Below are positions 51,404 to 59,366 of a stretch of 64,000 bases of DNA, in pieces. The position numbers and the translations under genes were made by a program. This DNA comes from Streptomyces sp. NBC_01478. Its GTDB lineage: Bacteria; Actinomycetota; Actinomycetes; Streptomycetales; Streptomycetaceae. The first letter of the stretch is position 1. Each line of letters begins with the position of its first letter. The stretch spans positions 10,645,501-10,709,500 of the forward strand of contig NZ_CP109444.1 of the NCBI RefSeq assembly GCF_036227225.1, in the 5' to 3' direction. Below the pieces are notes generated by a model. That model had not been told where the DNA came from. It made no database searches and was given only the letters and a program-made list of their open reading frames with translations.

Positions 51404-52501
51404 ATGTCGATGGTCGGCAACCTGCGCAAAGTCGCGGACCTGGCGCGACGGAGCCGACGCCGGGTGGACCTCAGCCACCCGGCCCGCTCACCGCTCGGCT
51501 CGACGGTGGTCAACTGCGTCGTCTACCGCGACGGCATCCGCCGGCCCGGCACGGACACCGTGGAGGAGGCCGTCCGGCAAGCCCGCAAGCACCGCGGCGG
51601 CTTCGTGTGGCTGGGCCTGCACGAACCCGGCGAGGAGGAGTTCGCCGGGGTCGCCGAGTTGTTCGGCCTGCACCCGCTCGCCGTCGAGGACGCCGTCCAG
51701 GCCCACCAGCGACCCAAGATCGAGCAGTACGACGACGTCCTGTTCGCCGTCTTCAAGACCGTGACGTACGTCGAGCACGCCGAACTGACCGCGACCAGCG
51801 AAGTGGTGAACACCGGCGAGATCATGGTCTTCACCGGCCCCGACTTCGTCGTCACCGTCCGCCACGGCCGCCACGGCTCCCTCGGCCCGCTGCGGGAGGA
51901 CCTGGAGGCGGACCCGCAACAGCTGGCCAAGGGACCCTCCGCCGTCCTGCACGCGATCGCCGACCATGTCGTCGACGACTACGTCACGGTCGCCGACGCC
52001 GTCCAGAACGACATCGACCAGGTCGAGACCGACGTCTTCTCCCCGGACAGTGCCCGAAACGCCGACGCCGGCCGCATCTACCAGCTCAAGCGCGAACTCC
52101 TGGAGCTGAAGCGGGCCGTGGTGCCCCTCGCCCGCCCTCTCGACCGGCTCGCCACCGAGCCCAGGAGCTGCATCGACAAGGAGATACAGGCGTACTTCCG
52201 GGACGTCGCCGACCATCTCACCCGTGTCACCGAACAGATCACCGCCTTCGACGCCCTCCTCGACTCCATCCTCCAGGCCCACCTCGCGCAGGTCGCCATC
52301 GCCCAGAACGACGACGCCCGCAAGATCACCGCCTGGGCGGCGATCATCGCCGTCCCCACCATGGTGTGCGGCGTCTACGGCATGAACTTCGACCACATGC
52401 CCGAACTGCGCTGGCGCTTCGGCTACCCCCTCGTCCTCGGCGTCATCGCCACCGCCTGCCTCCTCCTTCACCGAGGCTTCAAACGCAACGGCTGGCTGTA
52501 G
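51404..52501 (+). CDS. corA: CorA-family divalent cation channel 2
   Basis: A 365-residue paralogue of the preceding channel, with an additional basic N-terminus (NLRKVADLARRSRRRVDL). It shares GFVWLGLHEPGEEEF, HPLAVEDAVQAHQRPKIEQYDD, QLKRELLEL and the pore motif YGMNFDHMPEL. GGAGGAG lies 7 bases before the ATG at 51404. The tandem copies may form mixed pentamers or differ in ion preference. Its neighbours downstream are a CmtR-CDF pair. Confidence 0.9.
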   Translation: MSMVGNLRKVADLARRSRRRVDLSHPARSPLGSTVVNCVVYRDGIRRPGTDTVEEAVRQARKHRGGFVWLGLHEPGEEEFAGVAELFGLHPLAVEDAVQAHQRPKIEQYDDVLFAVFKTVTYVEHAELTATSEVVNTGEIMVFTGPDFVVTVRHGRHGSLGPLREDLEADPQQLAKGPSAVLHAIADHVVDDYVTVADAVQNDIDQVETDVFSPDSARNADAGRIYQLKRELLELKRAVVPLARPLDRLATEPRSCIDKEIQAYFRDVADHLTRVTEQITAFDALLDSILQAHLAQVAIAQNDDARKITAWAAIIAVPTMVCGVYGMNFDHMPELRWRFGYPLVLGVIATACLLLHRGFKRNGWL

Positions 52502-52553
52502 CCCACGACCACCGGTCCGCTGGGCCACCGAGGGCCATCACGATCCATGATTT

Positions 52554-52565
52554 CCTGAATTCAGG
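52554..52565. promoter_or_regulatory. Palindromic operator before cmtR
   Basis: CCTGAATTCAGG is a perfect 12-bp palindrome within a longer, looser symmetry from CATGA to TCATG. It lies 20 bp before the cmtR GTG start, a usual place for autoregulation. Confidence 0.65.
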
Positions 52566-52585
52566 ATGTCATGTACTGTCGTGGT

Positions 52586-52921
52586 GTGCTGACAGTTGCC
52601 TCCGAGATCGAAGTCCTGGCCCGGTTCGGGCGGGCCCTCGCCGACCCGATCCGCTGCCGCATCCTGCTCGCCCTGCGCACGGCCCCTGCCTACCCCGCCG
52701 ACCTCGCCGAAGCGCTTGGCGTCTCCCGCACCCGGCTGTCCAACCACCTCGCCTGCCTGCGCGACTGCGGCCTGGTTGTCACCGTGCCCGACGGCCGCCG
52801 CACCCGCTACGAGCTCGCCGACGATCGCCTCGGTCACGCGCTCGACGACCTGCGCACCGCTGTGGTCGCCGTCGAGACCGACCGCACGTGCGTCGAGGCC
52901 GACGAAAAGGGATGCTGCTGA
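52586..52921 (+). CDS. cmtR: CmtR-like Cd(II)/Pb(II)-sensing ArsR repressor
   Basis: A 111-residue winged-helix repressor very like mycobacterial CmtR (LARFGRALADPIRCRILLAL, SRTRLSNHLACLRDCGLVV). CmtR binds Cd or Pb with two Cys in the recognition-helix region and one in the C-terminal tail; these are present here as HLACLRDC and DRTCVEA, and two more Cys end the protein (KGCC). A GTG start at 52586 aligns with the CmtR start (MLT); the ATG 5 codons upstream is less likely. Its stop overlaps the start of the CDF gene. Confidence 0.87.
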   Translation: MLTVASEIEVLARFGRALADPIRCRILLALRTAPAYPADLAEALGVSRTRLSNHLACLRDCGLVVTVPDGRRTRYELADDRLGHALDDLRTAVVAVETDRTCVEADEKGCC

Positions 52922-53640
52922 TGACCGCGACATCCCTCGGCCCCGCCCCGGCCCGCCGGGACGCGCTCGCCCGCCGGATACGCCTGCTGGTCGCCGCGAC
53001 CATCACCTACAACGTCATCGAGGCGGTCGTCGCGATCACCGCGGGGACGATCGCCTCCTCCACCGCGCTGATCGGCTTCGGCCTCGACTCCGTCGTCGAG
53101 GTCTCCTCCGCCACCGCGGTCGCCTGGCAGTTCTCCGCCCGCGAGCACGCCGTACGCGAAGCGCGCGAGAAGACCACCCTGCGCATCATCTCCCTCTCCT
53201 TCTTCGCCCTCGCCGCCTACGTCACCGCCGACGCCGTACGCTCGCTGACCGGCACCGGAGAGGCGGAGCGTTCCATCCCCGGCATCGCGCTCGCCGCACT
53301 CTCCCTAGCGGTCATGCCGTTCCTGTCCGCCGCCCAACGCCGCGCGGGCCGCGAACTGGGCTCCGCCAGCGCGGTCGCCGACTCCAAACAGACCCTGCTC
53401 TGCACCTACCTCTCGGCCGTACTCCTCGTCGGCCTCGTCCTCAACGCCACCCTCGGCTGGTCCTGGGCCGACCCAATCGCCGCCCTCGTCATTGCCGCCG
53501 TCGCTGTCAAGGAGGGACGCGACGCTTGGCAGGGGAAGGGTTGTTGCGCGCCCTCGGCTGCGGCTGCTCATGGCCCTGCCGCCGATGCCGAGGTGGACGA
53601 TGGGTGCGGCTGCCGGCCCGGCTGCGACTGCTGCAATTGA
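52921..53640 (+). CDS. Cation diffusion facilitator-type exporter with Cys-rich tail
   Basis: A 239-residue membrane protein with five to six TM helices. The metal-site helices contain STALIGFGLDSVVEVSSA and SASAVADSKQTLLC (seen here as GLDSVVEV and ADSKQT), typical for the CDF-like family. The C-terminus is short of the usual cytoplasmic domain and ends in a Cys-rich tail, GKGCC then DDGCGCRPGCDCCN. With CmtR next to it this is most likely a Cd/Pb/Zn efflux protein; the tail may scavenge or deliver the metal. ATG at 52921 overlaps the cmtR stop. Confidence 0.82.
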   Translation: MTATSLGPAPARRDALARRIRLLVAATITYNVIEAVVAITAGTIASSTALIGFGLDSVVEVSSATAVAWQFSAREHAVREAREKTTLRIISLSFFALAAYVTADAVRSLTGTGEAERSIPGIALAALSLAVMPFLSAAQRRAGRELGSASAVADSKQTLLCTYLSAVLLVGLVLNATLGWSWADPIAALVIAAVAVKEGRDAWQGKGCCAPSAAAAHGPAADAEVDDGCGCRPGCDCCN

Positions 53641-54404
53641 GTGTCTCTGGACGCAAAGAGGGTCCGGATGTAGGGAGCCGAGCTGCTGTAGACGGCTCGT
53701 CTGAAGTCGGTCTGTACGTAGGGGCGAGATAGCCAATTGGCGCGCGACAGCCGCAGTTTGAAGTGCCATATGGGGAAGGGGAGTTGAGACGAGTTCGGCT
53801 GGGCGGATGATCCCCGTCACGGTGGCCTGAACGCAACCAGGCGAACCTGCGCGGCCACACAACGAGCAGGTCGTCGGCTTCTCACAGGCCGGTGACGGGC
53901 TGCCTGGTAAGTGCTTGGGCGATCTGCCAGAGCTGTCCACCGCGAGGCGCCTGACGGCTAGCCGACAGGCGCCGCCACCGCGTCCCGCTCTCTCTGCCGG
54001 GCGACGAGTTGTCTGCTCAGGTACCGCAGAGCACGGCTGGACAGATCGATTGCCGAAGGGCAGACGAGCACGTGAAGCTTCCGGCAGGCGCAGGTGATCT
54101 TGGTTGAGAATCCGCCTACCAGGAGCTTCGTCGTTTCGCGGAGCGTCCAGCTCGCGGTCATCATCTCGATCGAGGTTGGAAAACCCTCAATGCCTCTGGT
54201 GGGTGTACTGGTTCCACGGCCGGGAGCAGCCGCGCCGCAGTCCGTACACGTTTCGGGGAACCGACCAGGGCAGCGAAGCCACAGCCACCAAGAAACGATG
54301 ATGGTGGGCCTGGCCGAGACTCTGTGCAGAGAGTTCCGTACGGATGCCGTGACGCGGAGTTGTCAGCGGGGGTCGGTGTAGCCGGGCAGGCCGAGCGGGA
54401 CGGG
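53641..54404. other. 764-bp region with transposase debris
   Basis: Between the CDF gene and the IS30 element. Apart from the IS5-type fragment at 53885-54071 on the minus strand, no gene can be supported. Codon bias is weak and frames are broken. Confidence 0.5.
53885..54071 (-). pseudogene. Fragment of an IS5-type transposase
   Basis: The minus strand reads VLVCPSAIDLSSRALRYLS and then, after a frame change, TRWRRLSASRQAPR. This follows the N-terminal wording of Streptomyces IS5-family transposases (DLSS.TL..L...L......IGTRWR.L..GRQALL). Only about 60 codons remain, and the catalytic domain is absent. Confidence 0.5.
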
Positions 54405-55608
54405 CTTAGATTCAACCGGTCAGAGCAACAGTGCAGGTTGAGGGCGGTAGAAGTGGCGAGACTGGGACGGCCGGGGATGTCGGACGAGATGAAGGCCGAC
54501 CTGTGGCGGCGGTGGAGGTCCGGGGAGTCGATCAGCGTCATCTCGAGGGGAATCGGCAAGCCGCCCGGCTCGGTGTTCACCGTCCTCAAGCACCACGGAG
54601 GAATCGCTCCGCTGCCTCGCACGACGCGCGTCGGAAGTTTGACCCTGGTGGAGCGGGAGGAGATCTCCCGAAGGCTGTGTGCCGGCGATTCCTACCGGGC
54701 GATCGCCGGTCTGCTGGGGCGTGCCGTGTCAACGGTCAGCCGTGAAGTCAACAACAACGGCGGACGCGACGTCTACCGGGCAATCGCCGCGCAGGAGCGT
54801 GCACTTGACCGCGGTCGGCGTCCGAAAGAGTGCCTGCTCGCTCGCAGGCCCGCGTTGAGGCAGACGGTGCTGGACCTGCTGAGGGAGGAATGGTCACCGG
54901 AGCAGATCGTCGGGCATCTGCGTCTGCGTCACGGTGACGACCCGGGAATGCGGATCAGCCACGAGACGATCTACCGGTCGGTCTACATCACCCGATGGAA
55001 AGTGGTGCCCCGTGAGCTCTGCAAACGCCTGCGGACCGGCCGTCCGATCCGGAAGAACAAGCGTCACACGGTGAAGGGACAGTGGCGTTCCCAGATCCGG
55101 GATGCCCGGCCGATCGAGGAGCGGCCCCAGGCCGCGGAGGACCGCAGCGAGTCCGGGCACCTGGAAGGCGATCTGGTGATCGGCTCGAACAACAGCCAGG
55201 TCGCGACACTCGTCGACCGGAAGACGCGGTTTCTCCAGGTCGTGAAGCTCGCCAGCCGCCACACCGCCGTGGTCGTTCCCGCTCTGGCCGAGACCTACAC
55301 ACGCATGGATTCCCGCCTACGCGGCACGCTGACCTGGGATCGCGGCATGGAACTGGCAGCTCATAAGCGCCTCAGCGCCGACACCGGTATCGACGTGTTC
55401 TTCGCGGCGCCACGCAGCCCCTGGCAACGTGGCACCAACGCGAACACCAACAAGTTGCTCCGCCAGTACCTGCCCAAGGGGACAAACCTGTCGACCTTCA
55501 GCCAGGACGACCTCAACGCCATCGCGACGAAGCTCAACAACCGTCCGCGCAAGTGCCTGGGTTTCCGGACACCAGCAGAGAGCGTTGCCTTGACCGGTTG
55601 AATCTAAG
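54405..55608 (+). mobile_element. IS30-family insertion sequence (1204 bp)
   Basis: Perfect 18-bp inverted repeats CTTAGATTCAACCGGTCA at 54405-54422 and its complement at 55591-55608, with looser similarity inward. One transposase gene fills the element. No matching short target duplication was seen, so the insertion may be old or rearranged. Confidence 0.82.
54453..55601 (+). CDS. IS30-family transposase, catalytic Glu replaced by Ala
   Basis: A 382-residue IS30-type transposase. Two N-terminal helix-turn-helix regions (MSDEMKADLWRRWRSGESI and YRAIAGLLGRAVSTVSREV) precede the DDE domain: first Asp in GHLEGDLVIGSNN, second Asp in LTWDRGMELAAH. The third catalytic residue, the Glu of the family motif GTNENTN, is Ala here (GTNANTN, codon GCG at 55440-55442). 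The frame is otherwise whole, so the protein can be made, but should be inactive. GTG at 54453 gives the family-like start. Confidence 0.82.
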   Translation: MARLGRPGMSDEMKADLWRRWRSGESISVISRGIGKPPGSVFTVLKHHGGIAPLPRTTRVGSLTLVEREEISRRLCAGDSYRAIAGLLGRAVSTVSREVNNNGGRDVYRAIAAQERALDRGRRPKECLLARRPALRQTVLDLLREEWSPEQIVGHLRLRHGDDPGMRISHETIYRSVYITRWKVVPRELCKRLRTGRPIRKNKRHTVKGQWRSQIRDARPIEERPQAAEDRSESGHLEGDLVIGSNNSQVATLVDRKTRFLQVVKLASRHTAVVVPALAETYTRMDSRLRGTLTWDRGMELAAHKRLSADTGIDVFFAAPRSPWQRGTNANTNKLLRQYLPKGTNLSTFSQDDLNAIATKLNNRPRKCLGFRTPAESVALTG

Positions 55609-55643
55609 TCGTCAACATCCTCAAGTGGCGCTCCACGCACGGC

Positions 55644-56030
55644 TCATAACGTGCCGGACGTGGCCTCGGGCTGCCCCAGGGCCGCGTCCAGCGTCGGCTG
55701 CGGCGGCAGCAGCCGGCCCAGGCCGGTGACCCGCAGGATGCGCAGCGTCAAAGGGTGGGTGCAGACGAGATGCAGCCGGCCCTCCCGCTCCAGCACCCGC
55801 TGCCGAGCCCGGTACAGGAGCCGCAGCCCCGAGCAGTCGAAGAACTCGACCTGCCTGAGATCGATCACGATCCGCGCGCGGGGCAGCCCTGTCAGCCGGT
55901 CCAGCCAGGGCAGGATCTCCATCGCCGCCGCGATGTCGATCTCCCCGCGGAACTCCAGGACCGTGAACCCCCGGTCCCGGTGGATCCGCAGATGCCGGGT
56001 CAGCGGCGCGGGTTCCTGCTGCACGTCCAC
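55644..56030 (-). CDS. STAS-domain anti-sigma factor antagonist (copy 2)
   Basis: A 128-residue STAS protein (FTVLEFRGEIDIAAAMEIL, VIDLRQVEFFDCSGLRLL). The Ser in DCSGLRLL matches the phosphorylatable serine of SpoIIAA-like antagonists. The GTG start at 56030 has GGAGG 6 bases upstream. It resembles the protein at 39988-40401 in DLRxVEFxDCSxLxLL and in the C-terminal LRIL...GL..L. No cognate anti-sigma kinase is adjacent. Confidence 0.8.
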   Translation of the reverse strand: MDVQQEPAPLTRHLRIHRDRGFTVLEFRGEIDIAAAMEILPWLDRLTGLPRARIVIDLRQVEFFDCSGLRLLYRARQRVLEREGRLHLVCTHPLTLRILRVTGLGRLLPPQPTLDAALGQPEATSGTL

Positions 56031-56180
56031 ATCGCCTCCAACCGGCCCTCGGTGAAGCGGGGTTGAGCGTAGAAGCGCTCCCCGCCCTGCAAGTTACCCT
56101 CGATGGAGTGAATTTGAGCATGTTCGATTGACATATGTCTTCGAATCGAGCCAGAGCTTTCTGAGATGTTCGGGGCGGTG

Positions 56181-56630
56181 CTACGACAGCGCGTGCCAGG
56201 CCTTGGAAAGTGCCTGGCGGAACTGCTCGCTCTGGTGCGCTGTGAGCTCGCGCACCATCCGCTCCTCCAGCTCCCGCACCGGCCCGGCGCAGCCCGCCAG
56301 CAGCTCGCGCCCCTCGTCGGTCAGCAGGATCAGCAGCTCGCGTCGGTTGCGCGGATTGCGCTCCCGGCGGATCAGCCCGCGCCCCTCCAGGGAGCGCACC
56401 AGGTCGGCGATGGACTGCGCGGTGACGAACGAGTCCCGCGCCAACTGGGCCGCCGACAGACCGTCGTGTCGCTCCAGGACCGTGAGCGCGGTGTACTGGA
56501 GTGCGGTGATCCCGTACGGCCTGACCAGCTCGTCCAGGCGGGAGCGGACGATCAGCTCCACCTGCTTGACCATGTACAGCAGGGAAGGGGGTGCCTTTGT
56601 CGCGTGGGCGCCAACCAGGGATTCAGCCAT
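56181..56630 (-). CDS. MarR-family transcriptional regulator
   Basis: A 149-residue MarR protein with the winged helix in the middle (GITALQYTALTVLERHDGLSAAQLA, SLEGRGLIRRERNPRNRRELLILLTDEG seen here as RRERNPRNRR) and dimerisation helices at both ends. It is divergent from the dehydrogenase operon. Two palindromes with the shared core ACAGGA...CCTGT are in between. Such regulators usually release DNA on binding aromatic or phenolic compounds. Confidence 0.87.
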   Translation of the reverse strand: MAESLVGAHATKAPPSLLYMVKQVELIVRSRLDELVRPYGITALQYTALTVLERHDGLSAAQLARDSFVTAQSIADLVRSLEGRGLIRRERNPRNRRELLILLTDEGRELLAGCAGPVRELEERMVRELTAHQSEQFRQALSKAWHALS

Positions 56631-56649
56631 GGATTCACCCTAGAGCATT

Positions 56650-56664
56650 GACAGGAAACCTGTC
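56650..56664. promoter_or_regulatory. MarR operator 1
   Basis: GACAGGAAACCTGTC, a perfect 15-bp palindrome 20 bp upstream of the marR start codon. Confidence 0.6.
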
Positions 56665-56691
56665 TGTAATGAGACTGCGGACCAGACGAGA

Positions 56692-56714
56692 AACCAACAG
56701 GAATCCTGTTGGTT
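56692..56714. promoter_or_regulatory. MarR operator 2
   Basis: A 23-bp perfect palindrome with arms AACCAACAGGA and TCCTGTTGGTT around a central A, 32 bp before the aldehyde dehydrogenase start codon. It shares the ACAGGA/TCCTGT core with operator 1. Confidence 0.65.
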
Positions 56715-56745
56715 GAAATCTTGGCAACGATGCTGAGGAGTGGCG

Positions 56746-58200
56746 ATGACCGCCTTCGAGATCGAACCCGGCCGCCTGTTCGTCGGGGGGCAGTGGCGCG
56801 AGGCCGCCGACGGAGCGCGCACCGAGGTGGTCGACCCGTCCCGGGGCCGAGTCGTCACCACGGTCGCGGAGGCGGGCCCCGCCGATGTGGACGCGGCCGT
56901 CCGCGCCGCCCGCGAGGCCTTCGACAGCGGCCGCTGGTCCGGGCTGAGCGGCCGCGAACGCGGCCGGATCCTGCACCGCGTCGCCGAGCTGATCCGCGAG
57001 AACGCCGACGAACTGGCCCACTTGGAGAGCCTCGACGTCGGCAAGCCCATCACCCTGTGCCACGCCGTCGACGTCACCAACGCGGCCAACGACTACGAGC
57101 ACTACGCCGCCCTCGCCTACTCCCTGGACGGCGCCACCCGCGACACCCCGCTCAACGCGCTCGCCTACACCAAGCGCGAGCCGCTCGGCGTGGTGGCGGC
57201 GATCACGCCCTTCAACTTCCCGCTGATTCTGGCCGGTTCGAAACTCGCCCCCGCCCTGGCGGCCGGGAACACCGTGGTCCACAAGCCCGCCGACGAGACC
57301 CCGCTCAGCGCCCTCTACATGGCCGGACTGCTCCAGCGGGCCGGCGTCCCGGACGGTGTCGTCAACGTCGTCACCGGCGCGGGCCCGGTCGCGGGCGAGG
57401 CCCTGCTGCGGCACACCGGCATCGACAAGATCGCCTTCACCGGCTCCACCGCCGTCGGCCGGCACGCCGCGAGCATCGCGGGCGAGAACCTCAAGCCCGT
57501 GACCATGGAACTCGGCGGCAACGCGGCCCACATCGTCTTCGAGGACGCCGACCTGGAGAAGGCCGTCGGCGCGGTCATCAAGGGCTTCGTGTTCAACACC
57601 GGCCAGTTCTGCATGGGCGGCCCGCGCCTGCTGGTCGCGCGCTCGGTGTACAGCACCCTGCTCGGCATCCTCGCCGACGCCGTCCCCGGCGTACCGCTCG
57701 GCGACCCCCGGCTGCCCGAGACCGTCGTCGGCCCGATGGCGGGGGAGAAGCACCTGCGCAAGGTCGAGGAGTACGTCGACCTCGCCCGCAAGGAGGGCGC
57801 CCGCATCGTCTGCGGCGGCGAACGGCTCGACCTGGACGGCGGCTACTACTACAAGCCCACGGTCATCGCCGACCTCGCGAACGACTCCCGGGTGATCCAG
57901 GAGGAGATCTTCGGCCCGGTCCTCACCGTGCAGCCCTTCGACACCGAGGACGAGGCCGTCGAACTCGCCAACTCCACGCCCTACGGCCTGGCTTCGGGCA
58001 TCCAGACCGGCAACCTCGGCCGCGCCCACCGCATCGCCGACCGGCTCCAGGCGGGCATCGTCTGGATCAACGACTGGGCGATGCTCGACCCCAACGTCCC
58101 CTTCGGCGGCGTCAAGGACTCCGGCTTCGGCCGCGAGTACGGCCCCGAGGGCCTCGCCGCCTACACCCGGACCAAGTCCGTCGTCGTCTCGCTCGACTGA
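56746..58200 (+). CDS. Aldehyde dehydrogenase family protein
   Basis: A 484-residue NAD(P)-dependent dehydrogenase. The Rossmann motif FTGSTAVGR, the general-base Glu in TMELGGNAAH and the nucleophile Cys in NTGQFCMGGPR are present; the C-terminal NDWAMLDPNVPFGGVKDSGFGREYG is as in the family. Substitutions around the Glu (GGN in place of the common GGK) resemble benzaldehyde/vanillin-type enzymes. AGGAG is 6 bases before the ATG at 56746. It forms an operon with the alcohol dehydrogenase 47 bp downstream, giving alcohol to acid oxidation. Confidence 0.85.
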   Translation: MTAFEIEPGRLFVGGQWREAADGARTEVVDPSRGRVVTTVAEAGPADVDAAVRAAREAFDSGRWSGLSGRERGRILHRVAELIRENADELAHLESLDVGKPITLCHAVDVTNAANDYEHYAALAYSLDGATRDTPLNALAYTKREPLGVVAAITPFNFPLILAGSKLAPALAAGNTVVHKPADETPLSALYMAGLLQRAGVPDGVVNVVTGAGPVAGEALLRHTGIDKIAFTGSTAVGRHAASIAGENLKPVTMELGGNAAHIVFEDADLEKAVGAVIKGFVFNTGQFCMGGPRLLVARSVYSTLLGILADAVPGVPLGDPRLPETVVGPMAGEKHLRKVEEYVDLARKEGARIVCGGERLDLDGGYYYKPTVIADLANDSRVIQEEIFGPVLTVQPFDTEDEAVELANSTPYGLASGIQTGNLGRAHRIADRLQAGIVWINDWAMLDPNVPFGGVKDSGFGREYGPEGLAAYTRTKSVVVSLD

Positions 58201-58247
58201 CCGCACCCATCAACTCGCCTGACCACGCCCACCAAGGAGTTCCTGCG

Positions 58248-59366
58248 ATGTCCACCATCACGCGCGCGGCCGTCGTCGAGTCGGGCGGCGCACCCTTCAC
58301 CCTCACCGACGTCGAACTGGCCGCGCCGGGCCCGCACGAGGCGCTCGTCCGGGTCGTCGCAACAGGCCTGTGCCACACCGACCTCGGGGTGGCGAGCGGC
58401 GGACTGCCCTTTCCGCTCCCGGGAGTTCTCGGTCACGAGGGCGCCGGTGTCGTCGAGGAGGTCGGCTCCGCCGTCACCGGTGTCGCACCCGGCGACCATG
58501 TCGTGCTGTCCTTCACGTCCTGCGGCGACTGCCGCAACTGCCAGGGAGGGCACCCCGCTTACTGCGCGACCTGGCTGCCGCTGAACCTGATCGGCGGCCG
58601 ACGTGCCGACGGCAGCAGCACCATCAGCCGGGACGGGGAGCCCCTCGGCGGCCACTTCTTCGGCCAATCCTCGTTCGCCGAACGGGCGTTGGTCGACGAA
58701 CGCAGCCTCGTCAAGGTCGACCCGGACGTACCGCTGGAGTCGATCGCCCCGCTGGGCTGCGGAGTGCAGACCGGGGTCGGTGCCGTCTGGAACGTCCTGC
58801 GTCCCCGGCTCGGCGACACGATCGTGGTGCTCGGCGCCGGAGCCGTCGGCCTGTCCGCGGTGATGGCCGCCGCGCTCACCCCGGCCACCCGGATCATCGC
58901 CGTCGACAAGGTCGCCGAACGCCTGTCCCTGGCAAAGGAGTTGGGCGCCACCCACACCGTCAACGCGGGCGAGGCCGACCTCGGCGAGACCCTCGCGGTG
59001 CTGACCGACGGACAGGGCGCCGACGGCATCGTGGAGACCACCGGCAGTGTCGCGGTCCTCCGCCAGGGCGCCGACGCGCTCGCCGCCCGGGGAACCCTGG
59101 TCGTCGTGGGAGCACCGCCGTTCGGCAGCGAAGTCGCCCTGGACGTCAACGGGTTGATCCCCGGGAAGCGGATCGTGGGCCTCACCCTCGGCGACAGCGA
59201 GACACAGAGCTTCATCCCCGCGCTCGTGCGGCTCGTCAAGGAGGGGCGGCTTCCGCTGCACCGCCTGATCAGTACCTATCCGTTCGCGGACATCGACCAG
59301 GCGGTGCGGGACATGAGCGCGGGCAAGGCCATCAAGCCCGTGCTCACCTTCCGACCCGTCGTCTAG
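58248..59366 (+). CDS. Zinc-dependent alcohol dehydrogenase (aryl-alcohol type)
   Basis: A 372-residue medium-chain dehydrogenase. Catalytic zinc ligands: Cys in TGLCHTD, His in LGHEGAG and Cys in PLGCGVQTG; structural zinc: four Cys in CGDCRNCQGGHPAYC. The NAD-binding motif is VLGAGAVGLSAVM. Overall pattern as in aryl-alcohol/benzyl alcohol dehydrogenases. It would oxidise an alcohol to the aldehyde used by the preceding enzyme. AAGGAG is upstream of the ATG. Its stop overlaps that of the convergent oxidoreductase gene through CTAG. Confidence 0.85.
   Translation: MSTITRAAVVESGGAPFTLTDVELAAPGPHEALVRVVATGLCHTDLGVASGGLPFPLPGVLGHEGAGVVEEVGSAVTGVAPGDHVVLSFTSCGDCRNCQGGHPAYCATWLPLNLIGGRRADGSSTISRDGEPLGGHFFGQSSFAERALVDERSLVKVDPDVPLESIAPLGCGVQTGVGAVWNVLRPRLGDTIVVLGAGAVGLSAVMAAALTPATRIIAVDKVAERLSLAKELGATHTVNAGEADLGETLAVLTDGQGADGIVETTGSVAVLRQGADALAARGTLVVVGAPPFGSEVALDVNGLIPGKRIVGLTLGDSETQSFIPALVRLVKEGRLPLHRLISTYPFADIDQAVRDMSAGKAIKPVLTFRPVV

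Noticed and set aside
53885..54404. Possible rolling-circle Rep or other gene left of the IS30 element
   Set aside because: No continuous frame with recognisable motifs; only a short IS5-type fragment can be supported.
56709..59366. Frame of 885 codons that ends in the alcohol dehydrogenase
   Set aside because: The first 510 codons are a shadow of the aldehyde dehydrogenase; only the part from the ATG at 58248 is the real gene.
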